Source of the DNA: Caryophanales bacterium UBA6769
GTDB taxonomy: Bacteria; Bacillota; Bacilli; Bacillales; UBA6769
NCBI GenBank assembly: GCA_002453275.1
Contig: DKGN01000110.1
Location: 1 to 32,802, forward strand
Length of the DNA stretch: 32,802 bases
Direction of reading: 5' to 3'
The notes under the pieces were generated by a model that saw only the letters and a program-made list of their open reading frames with translations, was not told the DNA's origin and ran no database searches. Shown one piece after another: positions 24,701 through 31,434 of the stretch (position 1 is the first letter of the stretch; every line of letters starts with the position of its first letter). The position numbers were made by a program, and so were the translations under genes.

Positions 24701-24978
24701 GAGTGCAACCCCTAGACTCAGGGCATTTGATGATTTATGTAAAAGATAATGGCATAGGCATAGAGGAAGAAAATTTGCCTTATATCTTTGAACGTTTTTA
24801 CAAGAAACACTCTTCGGCACAAGAACAAGCAGGAACAGGTTTAGGGCTCGCGATTGTAAAACAGATTGTGCAAAATCATAAAGGCAAAATTTGGGCTGAT
24901 AGTAAAAAAAATAAAGGAACGACTTTTTCGATTGTCTTACCTATAAGCCGTAAACCGATATCCACATATCATGAATGA
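21721..24978 (+). CDS. 7TMR-DISM hybrid sensor kinase with two kinase cores (1085 aa)
   Basis: Domain order: signal or anchor segment (residues about 8-28); extracellular 7TMR-DISM ligand domain (about 30-175, WLRFEVNNQSNQDDWLLEF); seven membrane spans (about 190-395); a coiled linker; first HisKA with ITSHELRTPLYGM (His about 437); first ATPase (NLIDNAIKYT, DTGRGI, GVGIGLSI); receiver IADDEIVNLQV with acceptor Asp about 743 in LILDIMMPGMSG; a coiled linker; second HisKA with NIAHELGTPVTLL (His about 860); second ATPase (NLISNAIKHT, ENLPYIFERF, GTGLGLAIV). No Hpt domain is visible, so the second kinase core may act as the relay to the regulator. The sensor domain type often binds carbohydrates or envelope ligands. 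It is intact, unlike the copy at 6807-10129. Confidence 0.94.
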   Translation: MLARIGKKLSFTTILVALFCVFIHVGEAKDSVPITLKASTKKQDMYPAIDIIKDREGQLTIDDIVTENSSTEFIHIDAIEQKKGFFETVNWLRFEVNNQSNQDDWLLEFAFPLINDIRIYTKEDDELKLLYESGSDLPFSEREIEHRHFVFNLDIEPDESKTFYALAVGSGDLHPPITIWDKDTFIEKTQKEIALLSIFYGIILVMIFYNLFLYFSLRLKSYLYYVIAISCTLLGKLSINGIGFQYMWPHLPSWNVISTPFWVALACIFILIFTRSFLDIDLYIPSYKKLLYLLMPLNMIVIMTLPFSRFVALYFMVIAALATFSTVLTVAIISLKRGARQARFYIIGWLIFLTGVSITILERAVILPFTIVTEYAGQAALTMEVVLLSLALADKINIMRREKEDAEKVAQKSQKLALQNLQKADELKDEFLAITSHELRTPLYGMIGIAESLRDGISGELSENMKSQLSMIITSGERLTHLVNDILDFSKLKYDSLELQRKPVYISSVVDIVVAVTNPLLKNKPIQLINEVNDLLPPVWTDEDRLQQILHNLIDNAIKYTDLGKIIISATADEKSLSIKVTDTGRGIPPEQLNLIFQPFQQGEDSLSRKESGVGIGLSITKNLVDLHEGKLEVESKVGEGTTFSVILPIHDAVRHKKKVDEVSATTETIRTFKEQSKLLQFPSQNNIEKNRPKILIADDEIVNLQVLINHLSLQGYEVYTTLQGKEVFPILKENDIDLLILDIMMPGMSGYEVCQKLRKCHSLMELPILMLTAKNQLQDKMLAFEAGANDYLVKPCDKQELLSRVKTLIRVKTLNEELTQMNIHLEEKVLERTHELKIANDNLQAMAVSRRQLLANIAHELGTPVTLLHNYVQSVQKGLIAANDLHYHKLVNDKINVLNRLIDDLFDLSILESKEISFNFKKFRLDDWLEQVGNKCEFAVLQKNRKFEKIDAFSELANYTCLVDEERMDQAFSNLISNAIKHTTEKSGKITMGVQPLDSGHLMIYVKDNGIGIEEENLPYIFERFYKKHSSAQEQAGTGLGLAIVKQIVQNHKGKIWADSKKNKGTTFSIVLPISRKPISTYHE

Positions 24979-25080
24979 ACATTCCATTCATTTAGTTTAG
25001 GGAATAACTATATTGGACATTGGCACATTTATTGTTCCACCAACTCGATTCAGCTAAAATCAAACCGAGGGGGCATTCAT

Positions 25081-25824
25081 ATGGAACAATCTTTTATTAT
25101 TGGTGATGTACACGGTTGCTACGCAAAATTAGAACAACTACTAACGTATTGGAATCCTGATGTAGAAAGGCTTATTTTTCTAGGTGATTTGATCGATCGC
25201 GGAGAAAATAGCCGTGGGGTTGTACAATTAGCTTCAAAGCTTCAAGACCAATATGGTGCGACTATAATTGGAGGGAATCATGAAGAGGTCTTCCTCGACT
25301 GGCTTGATGAGCCACAGAGACATACAAGCTTTTATTATATGATTGGCGGAGAGGAGACACTAACTTCCTTTTATAATAAAGAAATTGTTCAATCCTTATC
25401 TCCAACAAATCTTGCCGAAAAAATGAAACATGACTTTCCTAAGGAGATTGAATTTTTACGTTCTCTTCCTGACTATATTGAAAAAGAAAACCATCTTTTT
25501 GTACATGCAGGCGTCAACCTTGATTTAACCAATTGGAAATATAGTGGTAAGCAATATTTTCGCTCGATACGTGAGCCTTTCCATGATGGGATCAATCATA
25601 CAGGAAAAACAATTATATTCGGACACACACCGACACGACGTCTTCATGAGGATAAGAGAGACGACATTTGGATTTCTCCTTGTGAATCAAAGATTGGAAT
25701 AGATGGTGGCTGTGTATTTGGCGGAACCTTACACGGTCTTCGTGTGAAGGTAAATGGAGACTATCAATTATACTCGATTGGGGCAAACGATAACGTTACT
25801 GAAAAAATGTTGAAATTAAAATAA
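25081..25824 (+). CDS. PP-type metallophosphatase (Ser/Thr phosphatase / Ap4A hydrolase-like)
   Basis: A 247-residue calcineurin-like phosphoesterase. The metal-ligand motifs of the PPP group are all present in order: GDVHG (residues about 8-12), GDLIDRG, GNHE, LFVHAGVN and FGHTPT. The size and motif set match bacterial diadenosine tetraphosphatase and protein phosphatases such as PrpE, which cannot be told apart here. GAGGGGG precedes the ATG. It begins 102 bases after the kinase gene on the same strand with no clear terminator between, so it could be expressed with the kinase and might act on phosphoproteins, though this is only positional. Confidence 0.88.
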   Translation: MEQSFIIGDVHGCYAKLEQLLTYWNPDVERLIFLGDLIDRGENSRGVVQLASKLQDQYGATIIGGNHEEVFLDWLDEPQRHTSFYYMIGGEETLTSFYNKEIVQSLSPTNLAEKMKHDFPKEIEFLRSLPDYIEKENHLFVHAGVNLDLTNWKYSGKQYFRSIREPFHDGINHTGKTIIFGHTPTRRLHEDKRDDIWISPCESKIGIDGGCVFGGTLHGLRVKVNGDYQLYSIGANDNVTEKMLKLK

Positions 25825-25870
25825 AGAAAGAGTACCAAAAGTTTCGTCACAAACGACTAGATTTTGAGTA

Positions 25871-25910
25871 ACAGGTAAAACCTCCTCGCTTGCATGAGAG
25901 GACAACCTGC
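25871..25910. repeat. Imperfect hairpin between convergent genes
   Basis: CAGGT pairs with ACCTG and, inside, CCTC pairs with GAGG, around a GC-containing loop. No T run follows on either strand, so terminator activity is doubtful. It lies between the phosphatase and DUF4870 genes. Confidence 0.4.
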
Positions 25911-25990
25911 TACCCTTAATTTGCTCGGAAACTGGTGAACCACATAACGATTAGCATCTGTTCACGATAGATTTCCACCCACTCAACTTG

Positions 25991-26314
25991 TTATCTAAAA
26001 AATTGAATCGTTAATGGGATACGATAATACGCCCCTTCATATGCACGGATTGCACCTACAATCGTAAAGATGAAAAACAAAATACCAACAATCGCAGCTA
26101 AAAGAAAGCCAATTAAGATTAACATTAAAATTGCACTTACTATTCCATAAATCGAATACGATATTAAAAAATTTAAATACTGCTTCCCATGGAAGTCAAT
26201 GAATGGCGAATCATCCTTTTTTATGAGCCAGATTAGCAAAGGCCCAATGATAGTCGTAAAAAAGCTCGTTACATAAATTAAACAGGCTAATAAGCGTTCA
26301 TTACTATCCGACAT
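25991..26314 (-). CDS. DUF4870 membrane protein, short paralogue
   Basis: A 107-residue DUF4870 protein with three or four membrane spans: LLACLIYVTSFFTTIIGPLLIWL, the motif FIDFHGKQYLNF, LMLILIGFLLAAIVGILFFIF and the ending RAYEGAYYRIPL. It matches the domain of the protein at 5315-5737 but lacks that protein's acidic N-terminal extension. AGGAGGCG precedes the ATG. A TATAAT lies about 35 bases upstream of the gene, and no TTAAC repeat is present, so its control differs from that of the paralogue. It is close to the intact kinase locus, as the other copy is close to the broken one. Confidence 0.85.
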   Translation of the reverse strand: MSDSNERLLACLIYVTSFFTTIIGPLLIWLIKKDDSPFIDFHGKQYLNFLISYSIYGIVSAILMLILIGFLLAAIVGILFFIFTIVGAIRAYEGAYYRIPLTIQFFR

Positions 26315-26375
26315 TCTTCTCGCCTCCTAATAGCAATTATACTATAAGTTTAGAACATGTTTTTTAAATTATTAC

Positions 26376-26412
26376 AAAAAAAGCTCCGCTTTTATTTTTT
26401 GTAAAAGCGGAG
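26376..26412 (-). terminator. Terminator of thiT
   Basis: On the minus strand, CTCCGCTTTTA pairs with TAAAAGCGGAG around a short loop, followed by CTTTTTTTG. It lies 11 bases past the thiT stop. Confidence 0.92.
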
Positions 26413-26422
26413 AATAGGCAAC

Positions 26423-26995
26423 CTATTGTTTTGCTCTGTTTTCAACTAGTCGTGGTGACACTGAAAATAGTCCACCAAGAACAATTGCACACAAAATAAA
26501 GGTTAAAATTCCTGTCGTTCCATTGATGACGAAAGAATACCAGACGGGGGACATACCTTCTGGCGCATAGCTTCCCCAATAAACATAGCCAGCAATAAAA
26601 TGAAAAAAATAACGAACGAAAGTACCTGCAAACAACGCGACAATAACAGTACCTAGTGCTTTCACTTTATGTTGACTTGTAATGTATTGTTGAACACGTG
26701 GAGCAAAAAAGCCAGCTACACCAACCACTGCAAATGCAATCAAATACTCAATAAGAGCTTGAACAGGGTGAAGAATTGATGCATCACCTGTTACAATTTG
26801 CAATATTCCCCACAAAAACCCCGAAAAGAAACCAGCCTTCCATCCCCAGCGTAACGCCACGATAAAAACAGGAATCATAGCGAACGAAACAGAGATATTT
26901 GGTGCTAACTTTATTGATGGAAGAATGTCTAGCACCATTGCAGCCGCTGCAAGAATAGACGCTTCAATCATAACTTGTAACCGATTATTACGCAT
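26423..26995 (-). CDS. thiT: ThiT thiamine transporter (ECF S-component)
   Basis: A membrane S-component that binds thiamine and works with the shared ECF module. It has 190 residues and six spans. Recognisable ThiT features are EASILAAAAMVLDILPS at the N-terminus, ISVSFAMIPVFIVALRWGWKAG, GFLWGILQIVTGDASILHPVQ (a thiamine-site loop), and GYVYWGSYAPEGMSPVWYS near the end. The ATG at 26995 has GGAGGC upstream; a longer frame to 27040 would cross the leader terminator and is rejected. A TPP riboswitch and attenuator precede it. Confidence 0.93.
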   Translation of the reverse strand: MRNNRLQVMIEASILAAAAMVLDILPSIKLAPNISVSFAMIPVFIVALRWGWKAGFFSGFLWGILQIVTGDASILHPVQALIEYLIAFAVVGVAGFFAPRVQQYITSQHKVKALGTVIVALFAGTFVRYFFHFIAGYVYWGSYAPEGMSPVWYSFVINGTTGILTFILCAIVLGGLFSVSPRLVENRAKQ

Positions 26996-27023
26996 ATAAA
27001 AAAGCCTCCTATGAATTAGTGTA

Positions 27024-27047
27024 TAAAAAACGAATCTCACAGGAGAC
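27024..27047 (-). terminator. Leader terminator (attenuator) of thiT
   Basis: On the minus strand, GGTCTC-CTGT-GAGATT folds as a short stem with two G-U pairs and is followed by CGTTTTTT. It lies between the TPP aptamer and the thiT ribosome binding site, so it could stop transcription when TPP is bound. Confidence 0.6.
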
Positions 27048-27094
27048 CAAAGAAAGCGAAAACTTGAACGTTATACGTTTCTTCATGTCAAAAA

Positions 27095-27180
27095 ATCACA
27101 TCCCTACGCTAGAATTAACTAACAGGTTCGAAGGGTCAGAACGAAATTGTTCCCTCTCAGCCGATGGCTCCCCTTGTGAT
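27095..27180 (-). promoter_or_regulatory. TPP riboswitch (THI element)
   Basis: Read on the minus strand, the outer stem ATCACA/TGTGAT encloses the conserved aptamer: AAGGGGAGCC, then GGCTGAGAGGGAAC with the pyrimidine-sensing CTGAGA, a variable hairpin, GACCCTTCGAACCTG, and finally CTAGCGTAGGGATG. All invariant blocks of the THI box are present. It controls the downstream thiamine transporter gene. Confidence 0.95.
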
Positions 27181-27273
27181 ACGTTTTTTATTAGATTTTC
27201 TATCCTTTACTATATCCGAAATAAACAAAGGATACAACAAGTTTACTAGTTTCATGGAAACCTTAGTAAAAAG

Positions 27274-27900
27274 CTACTTTTGTTCTTGTTCTTCCCCATC
27301 TAAATCGTCTGGATAAACGGCTTTGTGAAACACTTTCCCTGTCGACTCATCCTTCACCGATACGGTTACTTTCGCGTCGTCAGACTTAACCCCAGAAAAT
27401 AATTGGTAATATAAACCAGATAAGCCTACCCCTATAGAAGCAAAGCCATCAAAACTATTTTCATAAGACTTTTGATCCGAAACGATAACTGTAAACTTTG
27501 TAAAATTACGGTTAGAGGTTACGTCCTGAATCGAGGCATAATTTTCATCATTGATCGTTGCATCAATCGTTTGATTTACGTTTTCCTCCAGATTTTTAAG
27601 CATTTTATCATAAACAGACTTCGGCATCTTATATGTAAAAGAACCATCGTCATTTTCGATGACTTCCGAGACTCCTTCTGCTTTTGCGCCTGCTATCGAT
27701 TCCTCAACATCTTGACCTTCAAACATGGACGCAGGTAATGTGATTTCTACATTCGAGCGACCTTTTTCAACGTCAACAGATTCCTCTTCAGATTTTTCCT
27801 TTGAAGATTGCTTGTCTGCCTGAGATTCATCCTTGTTACTACATGCTGCTAATATCGTTAGAACGACTAACAGTGATATGAAGATTTTTCGTTTAAACAC
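27274..27900 (-). CDS. Lipoprotein of unknown function
   Basis: A 208-residue lipoprotein: basic start, hydrophobic segment and lipobox LAAC (Cys about residue 20), then a Ser/Lys/Glu linker. The rest is a soluble domain with EITLPASMFEGQDVEESI, DGSFTYKMPKSVYDKML and TKFTVIVSDQKSYENS. The pattern recalls antigen-like Firmicute lipoproteins, but I cannot name a family. The start is GTG with GAGGGGG upstream. It sits alone between thiT and the glycosyltransferase gene, on the same strand as both. Confidence 0.8.
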   Translation of the reverse strand: MFKRKIFISLLVVLTILAACSNKDESQADKQSSKEKSEEESVDVEKGRSNVEITLPASMFEGQDVEESIAGAKAEGVSEVIENDDGSFTYKMPKSVYDKMLKNLEENVNQTIDATINDENYASIQDVTSNRNFTKFTVIVSDQKSYENSFDGFASIGVGLSGLYYQLFSGVKSDDAKVTVSVKDESTGKVFHKAVYPDDLDGEEQEQK

Positions 27901-27990
27901 AATTATTCCCCCTCATTCTCACGCATGATTCAATATAACTTACCTTACTTTATTTGTAAATAGATTAAAGCTCATCCTACTTGCTTACTT

Positions 27991-29916
27991 TTATTTTTTT
28001 AGTTGTTGACGAATCTGCATTTTCGTTTTCTCTATGAGTTGCTTTACAAATCTTTCAACATTAAATTTTTCCTTGGCACTTGAACGATAGACGCGCAGTG
28101 AAACGGATTCCCCATTTATGTACAATCTGAACAGCGCTTTTCGAGCACGCTGCATTATCGATTCAAATGAAACGCTATCTGGACTACGGAGTTGGATAAA
28201 TTGGCTCGCATTTAAGCAAGCAAAACTAAGGTTCACATCCCATAGGCCCGTCTGTATTTCTTCAATATTGTCTACTCTTCCTTCAAAATAAAGCCGGTCC
28301 TCTGACTGCCACCTAAATTGTAACTGAACATAAACATCTTCCAACTCTTTACGCTTTCTAACTTGTAACGAGAGCACAACATACTTTCGCAAATGCCTAG
28401 GAATTCGATTTTCTTTTAAATAAAGCTCCCCTTTTATAGATAAGGATTGCTTACTTTTCAAGAAATACATACCTGTTAATACTGCCGACATTTGCGTTAA
28501 GCGAATACGTTGATTCTTTTGTTTAATCGCTTGCTCAAAAACGCGAACCCATTTTTCACTCATCACTTTTTCATTATATCGTTTAATAATTTTGACTGCT
28601 TCTTTACTTAAATTTTGACGCTTTGGCTTATTTAAAAAAAGTCCAATCATAGCCCTTGCTAAACTGTTAATCTCATTTGGAGCAATTAAAACCCCACTTT
28701 TTTCATGCTCAATTAAATCTGTTGGCCCGTAATCACATGCATAGCAAATGACAGGCGTACCAACGGACATACTTTCAACAATCGCCATCGCAAATGCTTC
28801 CGACTTTGACGTAATGACAGAAAAGGCAGCTCGTTTAAATACTTCTTCTATATGATGAGAAAATCCTTTAATAAAAACATGGTCTTTAAGCTTTAGTCTT
28901 GTAATCAGTCGCTTGTATTGCTCCTCATATTTTCCGAACCCCCATATTTCGAGACGCGCTTGCGGCACACGCTTGACGACTTTTTTAAATGCTTTGATCG
29001 CATGTGGAATTTGTTTAATGCCTTCATAACGAGCAACAATAACCGCTGTGTAAGGCTCGTAGGATGGTTGGATAGACTGGGGTGCTGGAGCTGGATGACC
29101 GATGACATGGACGGTAGACACTTGTCCAAACCGACTCCGAATGTCTTTAGCTTGACGTTCTGTTAACGTCACAAACGCATCAAGCTTATTTAGCAACCGT
29201 ATGAGGTTTTCATTTCTTTTCACGAGGGGACTGCCGTAATGATAAGGGAATTGCAGATGATTGCTATGAAGTAAGGCAACCTTTGCAATTTTAGGATGGT
29301 CAGCTGCAAATAGAATTTTATCTGAAAATCTTCCATCTGATAATAATACGACAGCCTCATGATTTTCGGCTATGCTATGAATAAAATAATTGCGATAATC
29401 TTTCACTTTTTGAAAAGATTTCTTTGCTTTACCATTTGGTGCATACGACGTACACTTTAGTGTTTTTTTCGTTACAGGATGAAAGCTACGCTTAAAAAAA
29501 CACGAACCATTTGGTGAAAAGAACTTCTCTTCCACGACATGATTCGTTTCTTGATCTAACATGCTTAGCTTTCTTAACCGACCTTCTTGATCATAAGTCT
29601 TTGTTTGTCGCACGTTAGTGAGGTTAGAATTTTCTGTTCGCTCGCTTTGACTGTTTTGTAAGTTGTTCAAGCCTTTGACATGATCAACCATGAAAAATTC
29701 ATACACATTATAATGGTACATATTTTCATGCCATAACCCTAGCTGTGCCAACTTGTTGAGAATCCTCTCGTAATTAGGGTTGAAGTCAAATGTAATAATG
29801 CCAATATGTGAATACACTTCCCTCAGCATAGACGCGCGAATTAAAGCTGCTCGTGTCATTCCCCCTCTAACGACATCAATTGAATGAATCATAAAGTAAA
29901 CCCCGTATTCTTTCAC
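27991..29916 (-). CDS. TagE-like glycosyltransferase (GT4 family)
   Basis: A 641-residue cytoplasmic glycosyltransferase. The N-terminal GT-B half contains HSIDVVRGGMTRAALIRA; the C-terminal half has the donor site VARYEGIKQIPHAI, FIKGFSHHIEEVFKRA and the EX7E motif in SEAFAMAIVESMSVGTP, followed by YGPTDLIEHEKSG. About 150 further residues form a beta-rich C-terminal domain. The length and layout match poly(glycerol-phosphate) alpha-glucosyltransferases such as TagE, which decorate wall teichoic acid; glycosylation of another wall polymer or protein is possible. The start is GTG with GGGTGA upstream. It has no teichoic acid genes beside it here. Confidence 0.8.
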   Translation of the reverse strand: MKEYGVYFMIHSIDVVRGGMTRAALIRASMLREVYSHIGIITFDFNPNYERILNKLAQLGLWHENMYHYNVYEFFMVDHVKGLNNLQNSQSERTENSNLTNVRQTKTYDQEGRLRKLSMLDQETNHVVEEKFFSPNGSCFFKRSFHPVTKKTLKCTSYAPNGKAKKSFQKVKDYRNYFIHSIAENHEAVVLLSDGRFSDKILFAADHPKIAKVALLHSNHLQFPYHYGSPLVKRNENLIRLLNKLDAFVTLTERQAKDIRSRFGQVSTVHVIGHPAPAPQSIQPSYEPYTAVIVARYEGIKQIPHAIKAFKKVVKRVPQARLEIWGFGKYEEQYKRLITRLKLKDHVFIKGFSHHIEEVFKRAAFSVITSKSEAFAMAIVESMSVGTPVICYACDYGPTDLIEHEKSGVLIAPNEINSLARAMIGLFLNKPKRQNLSKEAVKIIKRYNEKVMSEKWVRVFEQAIKQKNQRIRLTQMSAVLTGMYFLKSKQSLSIKGELYLKENRIPRHLRKYVVLSLQVRKRKELEDVYVQLQFRWQSEDRLYFEGRVDNIEEIQTGLWDVNLSFACLNASQFIQLRSPDSVSFESIMQRARKALFRLYINGESVSLRVYRSSAKEKFNVERFVKQLIEKTKMQIRQQLKK

Positions 29917-30213
29917 GTCACTTCACCCTTTAGTCCGACTGTAATCTGTCTGTTACTGTTATAGTCGAAAGTAAAAGAGAATAAACAAATTAAAACAAAA
30001 AAAGACAGCTCATCCATCTCCACATTTTACTTTCAGTTACAATAAGCCAACCTTCCCTTCTCAAGTGAGATGTTATATCCCTATACCCCTAAGTATTTTT
30101 CCCATTTTGAATACATAGACTGTTCAATGACATCAGCATAATGAACAAAATTTTTTTATAGTGAAGACTAGTAATCCGCTGTTGAAATATCCAGTTGAGG
30201 AGAGATGAACCAT

Positions 30214-30387
30214 ATGAAATTTTTCGGAACACTATCTTATTTTATTATGTTGGCTAGCATGTTCTTTTTTCTTCACACGACAAAACAAGAATATATTTCA
30301 ATCCCGGCTAAAAACAAGTTAACATTGCAATTTTTCAGCTTATCATTTTTACTATTTATCTGGATAACGATCGGACTATTTAAATAA
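30214..30387 (+). CDS. Small two-span membrane protein (57 aa)
   Basis: Two hydrophobic segments, FFGTLSYFIMLASMFFFLH and LQFFSLSFLLFIWITIGLF, are joined by a short polar loop with KQEYISIPAKNK. GAGGAG lies 11 bp before the ATG at 30214; an ATG three codons earlier is only 2 bp from it. I recognise no family. It is followed by a hairpin shared with the convergent ctaB gene. Confidence 0.65.
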   Translation: MKFFGTLSYFIMLASMFFFLHTTKQEYISIPAKNKLTLQFFSLSFLLFIWITIGLFK

Positions 30388-30392
30388 ACATT

Positions 30393-30422
30393 AAAAAACC
30401 CAATCATGAACAATCGATTGGG
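30393..30422 (-). terminator. Terminator of ctaB
   Basis: CCCAATC pairs with GATTGGG around a 10-base loop, followed on the minus strand by TTTTTT. It also closes the convergent small gene, though with a poorer tail on that strand. Confidence 0.85.
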
Positions 30423-30472
30423 TAAAGCAAATATTTTAAGCGATATACCTCTTATACTGGAAATAAGTAAAA

Positions 30473-31366
30473 TTAAAGAGTAACAATAATCATCGTTAAG
30501 AACGTCACTGTTAAATAGACTAATGAATAAATAAACATAGACTGTGCCCATTTCACATCATCATTTACAAAAAAGCCACGCACACTTAAAATTATCCAAC
30601 CAATCGTAAGTAACGTTGAAATTATCACAAATGGAAGCCCAAGTGGGTACAGCAAAAATGGGAGTGGAAGTAGACAAGCAATATAAATGAACATCTGTCG
30701 TTTCGTCATCGTAAATCCATAAACGACAGGTAGCATCGGTACGCGTGCTGCTCGATATTCTTCACTCCGTTTCATCGCAATTGCAAACGTATGTGGAATT
30801 TGCCAAATGAACAACAGAAGGAATAACCCAATTGGAACGATATGAATAGCTGTATCAACAACAGCCCAGCCTATAAGCGGGGTAACAGCACCAGAAAGGC
30901 TCCCTACAACTGTATTTAATGTATATTTTCGCTTTGTCCAAAATGTATACATCACGACATATGCAAACCATCCGACAAAAGCATAGAGAACTGCTTCAAT
31001 TGTTGTTAAGAATAATAGCCCAAAGCCAGCGAACGACAAAACAATCCCCAACACAAGCACAGTTTTAAGAGAGATATTACCTGTTACCGTTGGCCGTTTA
31101 ATCGTTCGTTCCATCATCATATCAAGATCAACTTCATACCAATTGTTAAACAAAAGAGCCCCAGCGATAATGAGCGTACTCCCCGCTAACGTAATAAGCA
31201 ATCCACCCCAATGATCACTGAAGGAAGAATTCGTAAAATAGAGTGCTAGCCAAAAGCCTGTAAAAACTGGAAGAACGTTCGCAATTAAAACAATGGCTTT
31301 AAAAAGCGCTTTTAAATCAGACAAAATGGTTTTTATATTTATCTTTTTTTCTACAGTTCTCTCCAC
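30473..31366 (-). CDS. ctaB: Protoheme IX farnesyltransferase
   Basis: Transfers a farnesyl group to heme B to make heme O, the precursor of heme A for cytochrome oxidase; an integral membrane enzyme of the UbiA group. It has about 297 residues and eight or nine spans. The prenyl-diphosphate/metal motif NNWYEVDLDMMMERTIKRP and the second Asp-rich region near YRAARVPMLPVVYG are present, as is LSGAVTPLIGW. The chosen start is GTG at 31366 with AAGGGG 9 bp upstream; an ATG 10 codons earlier lacks a ribosome binding site. The other heme and oxidase genes (ctaA, ctaC-G) are not in the window. Confidence 0.93.
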   Translation of the reverse strand: MERTVEKKINIKTILSDLKALFKAIVLIANVLPVFTGFWLALYFTNSSFSDHWGGLLITLAGSTLIIAGALLFNNWYEVDLDMMMERTIKRPTVTGNISLKTVLVLGIVLSFAGFGLLFLTTIEAVLYAFVGWFAYVVMYTFWTKRKYTLNTVVGSLSGAVTPLIGWAVVDTAIHIVPIGLFLLLFIWQIPHTFAIAMKRSEEYRAARVPMLPVVYGFTMTKRQMFIYIACLLPLPFLLYPLGLPFVIISTLLTIGWIILSVRGFFVNDDVKWAQSMFIYSLVYLTVTFLTMIIVTL

Positions 31367-31434
31367 AAAATCAAACCCCTTCAAAACAACCACCATCTCA
31401 CAACTTGATCTAGTTGTTGAACGAGTGGTTTTGA

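Noticed and set aside
27019..27249. Open frame over the thiT leader
   Set aside because: The interval is explained by the TPP aptamer and attenuator on the minus strand.
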